This document shows, in pieces, positions 13,367 to 26,300 of a stretch of 64,000 nucleotides of DNA. The stretch is from Plazaster borealis. Taxonomy: Eukaryota; Echinodermata; Asteroidea; Forcipulatida; Labidiasteridae. The position numbers and the translations under genes were made by a program. The stretch is from positions 19,834,488 to 19,898,487 of the forward strand of contig CM037474.1 of assembly GCA_021014325.1 (NCBI GenBank), given 5' to 3'. The notes under the pieces were generated by a model, which saw only the letters and a program-made list of their open reading frames with translations, searched no databases and had not been told where the DNA came from. How positions within the stretch are numbered: the first letter of the stretch is position 1; every line of letters starts with the position of its first letter.

Positions 13367-15050
13367 AGAAGAGTTGATGTGGCTGTTGGTGGAGCTCTCA
13401 CCATGGGCATGCAAACTCCGTATAACCCGTGGATTTACATTGCTGGAATAGAGGGTCCACATGAACGAGTCGACGGTCCATGGTCCATGGCACCACTGTT
13501 TCAGTTAGATAGTTGTCATGAAACTACGCCACATCGACCCACATAAAGACTGAATGTGTTCTCATAAAATCACAATGGTGTTGCATTCCTTTAAACATTG
13601 TTTGAAACTCTACTTCTATGCCCAGATCTTTCTGAGGTTTTCTTGATCTGATATAATTTGATTAATGAATTGAATAAGATTCAAGAAAACTCAAGTGATT
13701 TAAAATACTTCTTCTTGTACAGAAACCCTTTAATTCTTCTAGGAAAAGTGAAGACAGATTTGAGGGTTTCGTAAAACATGCAAACGTACTGTATCAATAT
13801 CAACGACTAAGGTTCCAGTCGATATCGAAATACTTGTAAGCGAAACAGTTCACGAAAAGTTACATCAAGGTCAAAGTTCACGTTTAACTAAATATCTGGT
13901 TAATGCGTTTTGAAGCCGAGGAAGCACCTATAGAAGTTCATTTTCCTACATTTTACGGATGTCGTTTAACTCAATGGAATAACTGAATTAGAGCCTTAGG
14001 CATTCGGTTTGTAGGTTTGTATATAGGAGGCCACAATCCATAAGGTCAGTGCCCGAATTGCAAAAAAAGTTAATTGCTTTGTCTGATCAAAGAAATTAAG
14101 AAAGCATTCGTCGTCGAGGTGAATTTACAGTTCATTTAAGACGCTCAAAATAAAACGATTGCTCATAAAGCAAACAAAGTATTGAATCGATCAGACAGTC
14201 TATACTTTGGCCAACAAAGTATTTGCTCCAAAATTGTGGGGACAGAAAAGGTCGGCCTTTCTGTTTGGCAGTCTCCTTTTCAATATGTAACAAAGACACA
14301 ATTACTGCCAGTCGTCGAATTCGGCTTAAAAGAGTTAGGCTACTTTTATGTTTTTGTACCAATAGTGAGAATTGTCCCGTCTAAAATGCTGCCATGTGCG
14401 AGAAAAAGCAGTCACCAAGAACTCAGACACACTGTTGATCGGCTGAGTCGACAATAAGCGCGATAAAACATGCACCTTACAGAACATCTCTTTTCGGCAT
14501 ATTTCGAAATCAATTCAAATCATGACCACCAATTGAATGAAGAATCCACAGTTTGACTGGTGTGTTTATTTAATACTCTCCCCAAAACGAACGCCAAGTA
14601 TGCGGACTGTGGGAAGTCTCCGGGAAGCTTCGGATGCCCATTATGAGTATTTTTCACATTTTGTTCATACATGATTTATAATGTTGGAGACAATTAGGCT
14701 GACCGATATTCCACTGATGAACGTGCCAGCTGGCCGGGCAACTATGTGTCTTTATGAAGGATTTCCGATTTGGTTGATTACCCCAAACCACCGACAAACT
14801 CATATCATATCCCCCAATAAATCCCATGAAATCTCTGACGGGGGAAACCACAGCTACGCCACCATGACTCAAGACAACAAGGACGGCGATTGTGTTCATT
14901 TAGGCTACCCAAGCTTCCTTCTTCGTTTCCCTCTTCTTATTATTGTTTATTTCCATTCTGATTCCATCATTAACGGGTGACTTTGAAGCTAGTGTTGATT
15001 GATTTGCTTTTTTTTAGTTCATAGTGCTGGAAACTAATAAGGTGTGGTGA

Positions 15051-15085
15051 TGGGGGGTGGGGGGGTGGGTGGGCGGGTGGGGGTG
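15051..15085 (+). other. G-rich tract, possible quadruplex
   Basis: A 35-bp stretch contains several runs of three or more G separated by single T or C (GGGTGGGCGGGTGGGGG). This pattern can form a G-quadruplex, but it is isolated from any gene I can name. Confidence 0.5.
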
Positions 15086-15672
15086 TTCTGAAGAATAAAT
15101 TGTTCTGAAATTTGTTGTGTTGGAACCCAATCGCAGTTTAAATTAGTTTTAAAACTTTCACTCACGTGAGTATCGGTAACAGTCTTGGACTTTCGAGACA
15201 AGCATTGAACAAATATTTATTACCCAGAATATTATCAGATGCAACAGGGAAACTTTTCAAATATATAATTATATATACCGAAAAATTACACCATGTTAGA
15301 ACAAAATCTTTAAAAAATATATATATTACATACTAACAGTAACCCGTAAAGTTTTACCTTTTGAATCTCACTTGGACATAAGACCGTGTACGCCTACGGA
15401 AATAGTCCAATAATGATTTCATTTCATAAATTTCATTTCATATTTCATTTCATAGATTTTATTTCATAGATGTCTATGACGTATGTGATGTCTACAAATG
15501 TCATATTGACTGTAGCATATGTAGTAATGTAGTAATAACCAATTATTAACTAAATATACTAAAGAAAATGCAGATGTCATAATTATGTCTATGACAGCTT
15601 CGGCTACGGCTGGATTGCCGCGTCATTATGCGTTGAAGTAACAGTCGTAGCCATAGCCTCAGCTATAGCCGC

Positions 15673-16359
15673 CAATAGACTGTGCAAGTCTCGCGCGTAT
15701 CGGAACGAGAAAACACGTCAAACGAAGAACATTTTTTTCTCTGAAATCAAATCTTTGTATTCAATTATATCCAATGATAAAATCTGAACAACAAAAATAC
15801 TCATTACATGTTTATAAAATCAGTTTTAGTTTTTACACAAATAATGTGTTAATTATTATTGAAGCAAAATTAAAACTCTGGGACATTCATTTGATATTTA
15901 TTTGATCTTAACTTTTCAGAAACCACTTACGTGGATTCGCGAAGGTAGGGCGTAAAATTAACGCTTGACGCAGTTTATAGAGGACGCTGACGCATCAACA
16001 ACCATATAAAAAGGCTTCGCATTGCAATTACAGCATCTGACGATGCATCCAAAACAAGCGTTAACATAAGTTTTGTGATCGGAGGTGCGCACAAAATTCT
16101 TGATTTTTTGCAGCAACCGGAAGCTGAGGTCAAGTTTAATTCTCGGATTTAGTTCGTTATATTGTTGAATTGATTTTACTTTCCTATTTTGTATCAGTAA
16201 GTATTACATCCCCAACAACATATATATTTGTCATGGTCATAAACCACGTTAAACTAAAATAATTGACAAAATAAATCTTGCCCACGTAAATCTCCATATG
16301 GTTGGGACCACAATGGTCCCGGAAGTTCAAAATATGCGGAGACTTGCACATAGTCTATT
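15673..16359. mobile_element. Non-autonomous DNA element with about 25-bp TIRs
   Basis: Left end AATAGACTGTGCAAGTCTCG and right end GGAGACTTGCACATAGTCTATT are inverted copies. The right half, from GCATCCAAAACAAG onward, is repeated at 28833-29143 (GCAGCAACCGGAAG, CATGGTCATAAACCACGTTA, TGGGACCACAATGGTCCCGG). No open frame of note. Confidence 0.65.
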
Positions 16360-17019
16360 CGGATACGGCCTTATAGTCTTGGTCCACGACGTTCCAACCG
16401 TTATGCTTGTACACTTAAATTGTAAAGATATTTACATTTATAAATTTACATTTTTTCAACCACATAAGTAAATAAATAAATAACGGGGGAAAAGAAATTA
16501 GGACATTATTTTGAGCCAGTTTCTTTTACTTTCTTACAGTAAAGATAAATAACTGAGTGGAAGAGTACTATAATATATAGACCTACAGCGCTCACGCAAA
16601 GAAAACCAGTTTTGTTGCATGCTCACCACATTTTTTAAAACTTGGCCAAAGTCGACTCGTATAATTTAATCGAAACTGATTTGAATACAATAACATAAAA
16701 TGTGTTTCAATCATTGAGGATTCTACAAAAACACTAATAGGCCTACCTTTCTTCTCAATTATTTTGATTTAATCGTAGCAACGTTCGACAAACTTTATAT
16801 ACATGTACATACATGAAGGCAAACACTCGCATTGTTTAACATATAGATAATAATTAAATTTATACACGATTATAATAATTACATTCAAATGGGTTATCTC
16901 AAATGAATTGAGGGTACATTGCTCACTGTAAAAAAACTGAAGGCATTTAAAATATAATTTGTTCCTCAGCTGGATTTAGGCAATTACTCTATGTAAAGGA
17001 ATTGTTATCTTCTTTTACG

Positions 17020-17640
17020 GGTTGTGTGTGTGGGTGCCTTCATATTCACTACCTTATGGAGACCGAGAACAAAACAGAAAAGGGAAAACAAAAGGTCTCC
17101 ATAGGGGAATTCTAAAGACTTGGGTGCTCCACAAGGAATTTTGTGTACAAAGTCTATGGGAGGTTCTTAACTACAGGGACAAAGGAAAGAACAAAAGATG
17201 TCTCCACAGGGATGTAAAAAATAGAATGTGTGTGTGTGGACACACGGAAGGGCATATGTGGGGTCCTGACAACAATGGAACAATTGACCCCACAAGGTCA
17301 TTTCAATAGGAACAATTGGGCCCCACAAGGGAATTCTTCAGAAAAGGGAATAATAGAACAACAATAGCAGTACCCCACAAACCGGATCCGTAAGGATGTG
17401 TGGGTGTGCGTGTGTGGGCATGTGTGTACGCATTCAAACCGAGGACTTTAACAAAAGGGATCCGGGGAAAAGGTGTACCGAGGACGTCCTCGCTTTGATT
17501 TCGTGTACAAAACCAATGGGGACGTCGCTGAAAAAAACTATGTCCAAACAATGGGAGAACAAAGAGAAGTCCTCGGTTTACACCTTACACATACATGGGT
17601 GTGTGTGTGTGTGGGGGGGGGGTACTGTATGGGACAATTA
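17020..17640 (+). repeat. Degenerate GTGTGTG / CCCCACAAG-rich tract
   Basis: This stretch alternates loosely repeated words such as CCCCACAAGG, GTCTCCATAGGGG, CTCCACAGGG and TTTTGTGTACAAAGTCTATG with TGTGTGTGG runs. No regular period is visible by eye and no protein is recognised. Confidence 0.5.
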
Positions 17641-17889
17641 TTGTGTATGTTTTTCTGGCACCTGTTACTTGTTGAAACCTTCTGTATTCATTCCGGGATG
17701 TTTTACATCCAAAAATTGAGGTCCTGTCTTAATTACGTCATCAAATACCACGTGACGTCACCTTGAAGGTGCAGTTTTAAAAGGAACATGCATGTTTTTT
17801 GTGAAATGTTATGCTTATGTTGGTGACAAACACTCGAGCCCTAGTTGTTAATGCGGTTCTGTGACCTGTTACTTGTTTTCTTGGCTGGG

Positions 17890-18267
17890 TTAAAGGCACT
17901 GGACACTTTTGGTAATTGTCAACAACCAGTATTCTCACTTGGTGTATCCCAACATCTGCATAACATTACAAGCCTGTGAAAATTTGGGCATAATTGGTCA
18001 TCGAAGTGGCAAGAAAATGATGGAAGAAAAAACACCCTCGTTGTACAAATTTGTGTGCTTTCAGATGCCTGAAAAAGGCTTCAAGCCTGAAGTATTTTTA
18101 TATTTTAGTAAGAATTTACCTCTTTCTCAAAAACTACACGTTACTTCAGAGGGAGTCGTTTCTCACAATGTTTTATACCATCAACAGCTCTCTGTTGCTC
18201 TTTACCAAGTAAGTTTTTATGCTAATATATCTTTTGAGTAGTTACCCAACATGTCCAGTGCCTTTAA
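17890..18267 (+). repeat. Family A MITE-like element, copy 4
   Basis: Starts TTAAAGGCACTGGACACTTT and ends ACATGTCCAGTGCCTTTAA. Full-length with the standard body. Confidence 0.85.
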
Positions 18268-19433
18268 TGGGAATATGTTAATACAAGTCTTCTTGGCTGT
18301 TTTAATTTCCTTCACAACTTGAATATAAATTGTATTATTTTGCTTGATACAACGTTGGCATTGTTTTTTGCAAGAAGAACTGTATTTAAGTATCAGTAGT
18401 CTTAATTTATTTCATTTTCTACTTGTAGACAATTGTTCACCTTTATTACAAAGTGTGTGTAATGATGTTGATTGTAAAACATCATCTATACGTTACAAAA
18501 CCGAACTGAAAGACAGTTTTCCCCTGCTTGTTTCTATCATCGCGAAAACGATGTGGTTGTTGTTGTTGTTGTTGTTGTTTTTGTTTTTAACTCATCGAAT
18601 ACTTATATCAGACGGCAGTTAAAGCATGAACATAACATTGGTAAGATTAAAAACATTTTGCAGGGACAAGCAAATTAAACATGGTAAAAGACGAATGGGT
18701 AAATATTTTGAAAATATAGCCCTTAAAACTATAATATAAAAATAGCATGTAAATTAATCGTTCATAAATAAGATTCAATTGTACAGTTTCTTTGTGAATC
18801 TAAGTACATTGCGTGTCATCATATGTCAATTTTCGTTTTATAAACCTGAAACCATTCAATGTGAGACATTTTCAAAAGGTTTTTCTCGAACATCGTATAA
18901 AATATATAACCAATAAATTCAAATTCATTTTTTTCGAACAATATAAAGATAAATATATTTTAAGTATAATCTTTAAAACACTAAACACTTACATGCACTA
19001 AATGCACACGACTCAAAAAGTCAAACAATGAGACGGTGTCACAATAGTTTTGTCCCCTGGTGTGTGTGTCCCCCATACAGTAAAATTAACATGGGCTGAA
19101 GAAAGTTGGGTCGAAAGAGGGCGCTAATTGCTACACAATATTCTTCCCTGTATGTGGACAAAACCTCAGGGGGACAGAATCTCCTGCAAACGGCACAAAA
19201 GGCAGATGAAGCCTGTGTCCCAGGGAAATCTGCTGTTCCCCCGGAGATTCTGTCCCCAATAACATGGAATGAAGGAGGAGGATTCAATAGAGGGCGCTAT
19301 CATAAGAAGTTTGTACACAGTTCGAAGTATGGGGGGGGGGGCACCAGAATCTTCTGCCACACCGGATATAAAACAGCCTTAGCTTGTCAAATATCATACC
19401 ACAGAGGGCGTACTCACAACCATCGGGACAGAG
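18268..19433. other. Spacer downstream of the ASIC gene
   Basis: It holds a (GTT)n run near 18553-18580. The segment 19045-19125 (GTGTGTGTCCCCCATACAG, GGGCTGAAG, AAGTTGGGTCGAAAGAGGGC) is repeated at 25253-25335, so it is a dispersed repeat. No gene seen. Confidence 0.5.
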
Positions 19434-19567
19434 TTGTGTATTGAGAGAGTAGTTGCGACATGGATGGACCAGTTTTCTTCGGTCACGTGGTTGCTGGATG
19501 CCATTTTCGGTCCAAATGTAGACCGAAAATGGTTTCTAATCACAAGTTGTCGCAACTCCAATACACG
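19434..19567. repeat. Foldback element with nested 12-bp hairpin
   Basis: Outer ends GTGTATTGAGAGAGTAGTTG and GTCGCAACTCCAATACAC mirror each other. Inside, CCATTTTCGGTC and GACCGAAAATGG form a perfect 12-bp hairpin over an 8-nt loop (19500-19531). Confidence 0.6.
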
Positions 19568-19739
19568 GCTCATGCATCAGGATTAATGTCAAGATCAATG
19601 TACACGATTTATAACGTGCTCAAATAATTACATATGTTATTTTTTCAAACATTTGAATTAAAAACTCAATGGCAATAAGCTCACTCGAAAAACTGCAACG
19701 GTAAAAGCCTTTTAAAGGTGAGTAAAACATATCAAAAAC

Positions 19740-20200
19740 ATTGTTTCTTAGCAAACCGTAAAATATCCTCGTCTTAGGCCTATATACAATATTCCTATGT
19801 TCGTATATCAGGCTACCTTTCTTTAGAGTTTTCGTTCCAAGAATCTGTGTTAGTTATTTCGAAAACTGATATGTCATCATCGATATCGAAATATTGTTTC
19901 TTAAAGCAAACCGTAAAATGTCCTCGTCTTCTATGATAGTATCTACAGTATTCTTGTAAATTCGTATATCAGGCTACCTTTCTGTAGAGTTTTCGTTCCA
20001 AGAAGCTTTCTTAATTTCGATAACTAAACTGATATGCCGTCATCGGTATCGAAATACTATTTCTTAAAGCTAACCGTAAAATATCCTCGTCTTATATGAT
20101 AGTATCTACAATCATGTATGGTCGTATATCAGGCTACCTTTCTGTAGAGTTTGCATTCCAAGAATCTTTTTTAATTTCGATAACTGATATGCCATCATCG
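19740..20200 (-). repeat. Tandem triplication of the ASIC C-terminal coding tail (about 160-bp period)
   Basis: The motif AGGCTACCTTTCT (reverse of the stop codon region) recurs at 19810, 19971 and 20131, giving a period of 160-161 bp. The copy at 20131 is the real gene end. The copy at 19813-19887 keeps an open frame to TAG on the minus strand (DDDISVFEI...DSWNENSKER), alignable with the real DDGISVIEI...DSWNANSTER. The middle copy has a 5-nt insertion that breaks the frame. The spacer between copies is also repeated (AAACCGTAAAAT, CCTCGTCTT). Confidence 0.85.
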
Positions 20201-20372
20201 GTAATGTTGGTGACATTTTCTTTAACCGTTAGTTTTCCCCGAGAATTTCCAATACGGTTAGAGGATTTACAAGAACATGTAGCTGTTACTTCATCGAATA
20301 TGTACTCAAGAAGTTGCAAGATGGTGAGGACACTAGCTCCAAGGAACAGTCCAAAGTTACCTCCAAGGGTTG
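20134..20372 (-). CDS. ASIC-like: ASIC terminal exon: TM2, selectivity filter and cytoplasmic tail
   Basis: Acceptor CTACTACAG at 20373, then LGGNFGLFLGASVLT, the hallmark DEG/ENaC TM2 with the GAS filter. A roughly 50-residue cytoplasmic tail follows, including CSCK, and ends DSWNANSTER then TAG at 20134-20136. The last ~70 nt of this exon are copied twice more just downstream (toward 19813). Confidence 0.95.
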
Positions 20373-23300
20373 CTGTAGTAGAGAGTGGAAAAAAAATGAA
20401 TCAAGTTTTGGTATTGGTTTTAATCGCATTCCATTCGTGGCCCTCGAATGTTACAAAATAAAAACATTGTAATTGTACATTAAAAGATAGGCCTACACGT
20501 AAAACACTAAAACATTGCTAACAATAAAGAGAATGTGGACAAGTTATGGTCTTGCCATAACAAATGACTACATTAAAATAAATGAAAACAATAGGAAAAA
20601 CGTCGACACCAAAAAGTTGTAAAAAGAAAATATCAATGCTAAAAAGGGATGGTTCAGCAGCCACCATACAAAGTATACAAATACATAAATAATTACTACA
20701 CAAAAATACACAGTATTGCAAGTGCACCCAATTAAGAGTTTAATAAATCGATGAATTAATGTGGAATCGGGGTGAAATCTTTCTGAATTTATCCTATACG
20801 TGAGATGGGTTGTGAGTTACGTGCTGCCATGTGTTTTTTCCTGTTGGGAGGGATAAAGTCCAATGTAGAATGTTTTTGACACTCTTGTGAGGGCCGGTAA
20901 CACATGGCACATGAAATTTATTTCACTGTTTTCTCCAAAGTGCAATGCCCTGGGGGAGTCAGAGTCCTTGATATCCTAGACTGGACCATTCCGTAATAGA
21001 GGGGGATCAGTTGTGTATTTTGTTCTTTTGTTTTGAGGAGTGAAAAATATTTTCGTGCATATACAACCTTTGCTAGGTTCAGCGGTTTCAAACACCCCTC
21101 CCCTGCTCTTCAAACTTGTTGGCTTACTGGGAAGCCAGTAATAAGTGGAACCTTCCTGCATTTGTGTAATTTCTGGGGTTACTCCCTCACTTTTAAACAT
21201 GACTGGGATATACATTGTGAATTAGGGCATGGTTAAGAACAGAATCAGCCAAGTCAGAGGCCAGAATGCATGACATTATTAGTTATGCATTGGTAATTCT
21301 TAACACGAGTTCGGGTATCATTAGGCTTGGGCCAAAGTTTACCAAACCCACTACGATCACGATTGTGGAACTTGAAAAATGACTGTTTTTCTATTCACAA
21401 TGATGAAAAAGAGACGAGTTTTGTAAACAAGACAGATGCCCCATGATTACTGTATAGTAAAGGGGAATTCCACCATGGTGACCACCCAGTGTTAGTTTTT
21501 AGCCTTTGTTTTGAATAGGAAATCAAATGAATGTTTTTCATGATAAAAGGTTCTTAGTTCAACCCCAATCTTACCCAGTAGAGAAGGTACAGTCATCTCT
21601 GGTAGTTGTTCGACCACCTCGGAGTTTAAGGCTTCGTAGTAAACAGACAAGAGAACCAAATTGTTCCTTAAAGTGGAAGAGAGAAAATAAATCTTCGTTA
21701 ATAATTATTCTTAGTTTTGTGGTGGCTGTTTTGATTTTACATGAGCTCACATTGTGTCACTTTGGCGGGAAATCCGAATCTTAAATACGAAAGCATTTCT
21801 GTAAGGACAATTTCCATTTGGGGTGGACGCCATCGTGTTATATTGCCCCACCCCCGGGGAAAAACTACTTACTCGATGTAGTCGACAGTAAAGTTGTGTT
21901 CTGTCTGACTGTATATCTGCTGCATGTATTTTGCTCGGAGTTTGACGTTGGTGGCAGTGAATGGATAATTATCTACATTACACGGGGAGTCGCAGTCACA
22001 ACTATGTTCTATGTCACCTGTCACCGCTTGTACTGTGAAAGAAAAATAAACTCATTTTATGTTCAGTCAAAATGTCAAATGTTGTGATAATGCCGTGATA
22101 CTGTGAGTTTGGATAATTTTAATTGAGATTCCCTTCTAGCTCCTCACTCACGACAAGAGTACAACCACTTCAATTAATTATTCGTGGTCAGTTATTACTT
22201 TAATCACAGGGACATCCCACACGTAAATATTGACGTAAATTTTGACTAGTCCAATTCGCAAATATAGACGTCACAGGCGTAAAGTTTGATGTCAGTATTT
22301 GAGACCTATGCCAAACTTGTGGGACTATGAGTCAATTTTGCTGTCAATATTTTTGACGACCAAAGGAAGGGATGTCGCTTCAAAAGCAACCTTTGAAGAC
22401 AACAAAACAATGATCTAATATGCAGATGAACCAGACTGAACCACAGGACCAAGGGTGAGCGGAGTTTTTAAACATGACTGTGAACATCGGCCCAATTGTA
22501 CGGCTCTTATCACGGAATTCTGCTCTTAACCGGTTTCCGCCTATAGTTAGCACAACATTTTCTGCACTAGCTTTGAAGGAAATAATGCTTATAACAATAC
22601 TACGTAGGCCTATACAGATGCACAGAAAACAATTCATTGATGACCGGTGGATTATGCTTCATTTAGCGTGGATTTGTTGCTATTTAAGTGTTATTTTTGT
22701 TGTCTTGTGGGAAGCAGAGCCATATCATTGGGCCGACGTTTAAAGGCAGGGTATACTTTTGGTAATTACACCACAAGTTAATGACCATCAAAACTTACTA
22801 CTTAAGGAGCACTGAAGAGCTGTTGGTATTATAAAACATTGTGAGAAACCACTCCCTTTGAAGTAGCGTATTTTTACAGAAAGAGGTTAGTTTTCACGGA
22901 ACAAGGGTGGTTTTTCTTTCATTATTTTCTTGCAACTTCGATGGCCAATAATATTGAGCAAAATTTTCACAGGTTTGTTATTTTATGCATATGCTGGGAT
23001 ACACCAGGTGAGGATACTTGTCTTTGACAATTACCAACAAGTGTACCCTGCCTTTAAGCACCGGATAGTTGTCTTGGAAAATTGAATATAAACAATTACT
23101 CGTAGGCCCCTACAACGTTTCATAATAACGACTCAGAAACTTAGGCCTATGTCAAAATTTATTATATGGAGGTTTAAGCCGCAGTTACAAAGTTACTAAT
23201 TCTAACAGTATGATGACTTTCAATTATGCCCAGCGTAAAGCTATACAAGAATGAAAAGAATATACTCCAACCTAGGACGACGTGTGCACATTCATGCGTC

Positions 23301-26300
23301 AGTGCTGGGTTGCAAACCGGATAGGGTCCCGGCTGTTCCACCAGCTTACACCCACACTCAGTGAAGACAAGTTCAGTCTCGCATTCGATACGGCAGGCCT
23401 GGAGTGAGTAGTGGTCGTAGTAGGATAATACCCCATCTCCATCTTCTTTGCATGTAGTATAAGGCAAAGGAAGGCTTGTAATCTAAAAAAACCCAAAACA
23501 TTGAAAACATGTCAAGATAATTATTATCTGTATGAATGACTCATTATTTGTAACTACAAAATCCTTTTTTGTATAAAACCCTTATTTGTTATAAGTTATT
23601 ATCAATTTGTTGTTTCGAATTAATAATTCGTTATAACGAAATGTCTTTATTTCTATTTACGAATAATAATGTGCATTTATACGAATGGCTTGTTTTCAGA
23701 GTAGAAATGTAAGATACACAGGAAGAATATGCGGAGGTTAACTATACAAAAAATATATTAAATACATGAAATACATGAAATACATGAAATACAAGAAATA
23801 CAAGAAATGCATGAAATATATGAAATAAATGAAATACATGAAATACATGATATACATAAAGTACATGAAATACATGATATACATAAAATACATGAAATAC
23901 ACGATTGAGCGCGTATGAACTCAAATACATGAAGAAAATCAATTTAAAGAGTGACATTTGACAAGGCTTGGAAGGGAGCCCCACAAACTAATCAAATCTA
24001 CTTATAACCCGATCTCACTGCACTGTTCTCCAGCAGTTATAAGGCACTGAACACGTTTGGTAATTGTCAAAGACCAGTGTTCTCACTTGGTGTATCCCAA
24101 CATATAAAATAACAAGCCTGTGGAAATTTGGGCTCAATTGGTCATCGAAGTTGCATGAAAATGATGAAAGAAAAAACACCCTTGTTGTACAAATTTGTGT
24201 GCTTTCAGATAGGAAGAAAAGGCTTCAGGCCTGAAGTCTTTTATTATTTTAGTGAGAAATTACCTCTTTCTCAAAAACTACGTTACTTCAGAGGGAGTCG
24301 TTTCTCACAATGTTTTATACTATCAACAGCTCTCAAGTAAGTTGTTTATGCTAATATATATTGTGAGTAATTACCAAACGTGTATCAGTACCTTTAAGGA
24401 ACAAGCCCAGCCTGAACAATATTCATAAGTGCTCTTGTAAAAGACAGCGAACTGGCCTACATGTTACTAAGGCGGCCGTCGAAATCTTGATCGCCGGCCA
24501 TCCTCAGTGCATTCTCATCCTGAATGCATATTGCGCCACAGCACCTTGTAAACCATTACATGGTGCTATGTAAAGGCATTGGTCTCATATTTCAAAAATG
24601 TAGCTCCACAATACCTTGCAGAAAAATACTGAATTGGAAGTGCCTTGAGCGTCACTGAGTGACGGATATGAGCGCTATATAAGAAGCCACTATTACATCG
24701 GCTTAATACAGACCAACCAAGCCTTGATAAGTAAAAAAAAAAACACCGCCACTCTGAAGTTATGAGGTTGCACTTGACTGTGAACGGATTAATCAATATC
24801 GTCAAGACAAGAAGTCAGCGTAATGATTAATAATTAATTACTGTTACCGGACGAGTTTAACCATTATGTAAATACAAAAGCTAACTCGATTGTATTCATT
24901 CAATTTTCAATTAATTGTTCACCTGTTAGTGATTTTTTTATTATCTGGGTCCCATTTACTACACTTTGTAAGACACCAACCTACCGTCTCATGGCGTACA
25001 GCAACGAACGTGTGGTGACCAGGTCCAGCACCGTATCCTAACTCCTTAACATACGGAGGGACGGTTGGATGATGCAACACCCATTTAATTCCTGCATCTT
25101 CGGCTGCTCCGTCTAGGTCATTGGTTGGCGTATACTCATCCTCTTCAATGTTCAAGGTTAACTTCAAACCATTGCCTGCAGAAACGTATCAATAATGGAA
25201 CCATTAGATCGAGTATAACTATAGTGTACCAGTGTCAGTACCATGTGTCATAGGGGGTTTGTCCTTCGGTGTGTGCGTCCCCCATACCGTAAATTAACAT
25301 GGGCTGAAGGAAGTTGGGTCGAAAGAGGGCGCTAACCCTCCGAGCAGCCACGGGAAAAAAAATGTACACCTGGATCCCTATGGGGAGCGCACGAGTCCAA
25401 TTTCATAGAGCTGCATAAGCACAATAAGCACCAAACATTGTTGCTTAACCACAATAAGGTTACCAGTCAAAATATCATGGCATAAGTACCAGTTGTGACT
25501 GGTTTAGTGCTATACTTTTGCTTTGCTGAAATTTTCTGCTGAAACTCTATGAAATGGCCCATGGTAAGCATGTAAAGAGCGCTCACGTCACCTAAAATGC
25601 GCATTTATACCCAATACACAGGAAACTGACTCCCAACAATGCGTATTACCTAGTATAACATGTGCAGGAAACTGACTTCAAACATTAAGGCGCAAACAAG
25701 GTTTATTGTGGTGATGAAGTCACTGTGATGACGTCACCACAAGCCCCCGCTCTGTTTAGTGTTGAGTTTTAAATATAGAGTTTTTCAACTCTCTCATTGT
25801 TACTTCATTTTGGTATAGAAATCAAGTCATTTTGTAATTAACTTGAATTGAAGGTTTATACCTGCACCAGCCGATATTGTTGAATGAGTTGTCATGTTCA
25901 GATCAACGTGGTTGAATGTGTAACAGTTACCAAGGTGGGAGAACACATGATGGAAGTCGGCTGCAGAGCAATTCTGGCCCTGCCAGGAACACTGTCATCA
26001 GACACACACACAAAACATAATCTCATTAGAAAGAAGTGTGACATCGGATATTGAATAGTCATTATCGCTGTTGTTTGTAAGAAGAATATGGCATAATCAG
26101 TCACTTGAACGTTCAGCTTTTACTATGGTTTGCACATTACAGAAAACAAGGAAGATAATGCAAGGGGAAAAGAAAAGAACAGAATATCAGGCAAGAGAAA
26201 ATATGTTCACTTCTATCTGATATACCAAATTGATAAAATAAAATTGCCCAAACTATGAAATCACCAGTTCTTACACAGTTAGGCCTAAGTTTATACTCAG

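Larger units (their letters stand above)
4666..17889. other. Gene-poor spacer between Wnt16 and the ASIC gene, left part
   Basis: I find no coding exon here with a recognisable domain on either strand. The contents I can name are one tRNA-SINE core copy (8465-8680), one family A repeat (9832-10217), foldback elements near 11770, 12514 and 13168, a TIR element at 15673-16359, and a G-rich tract at 15051-15085. The open frames at 5422-5663 are low-complexity His/Met or Gly runs from a (GAT)n-like tract. Confidence 0.55.

Noticed and set aside
23742..23984. Phe/His/Val-rich 80-residue frame
   Set aside because: It is the translation of the AAATACATG minisatellite in an ASIC intron.
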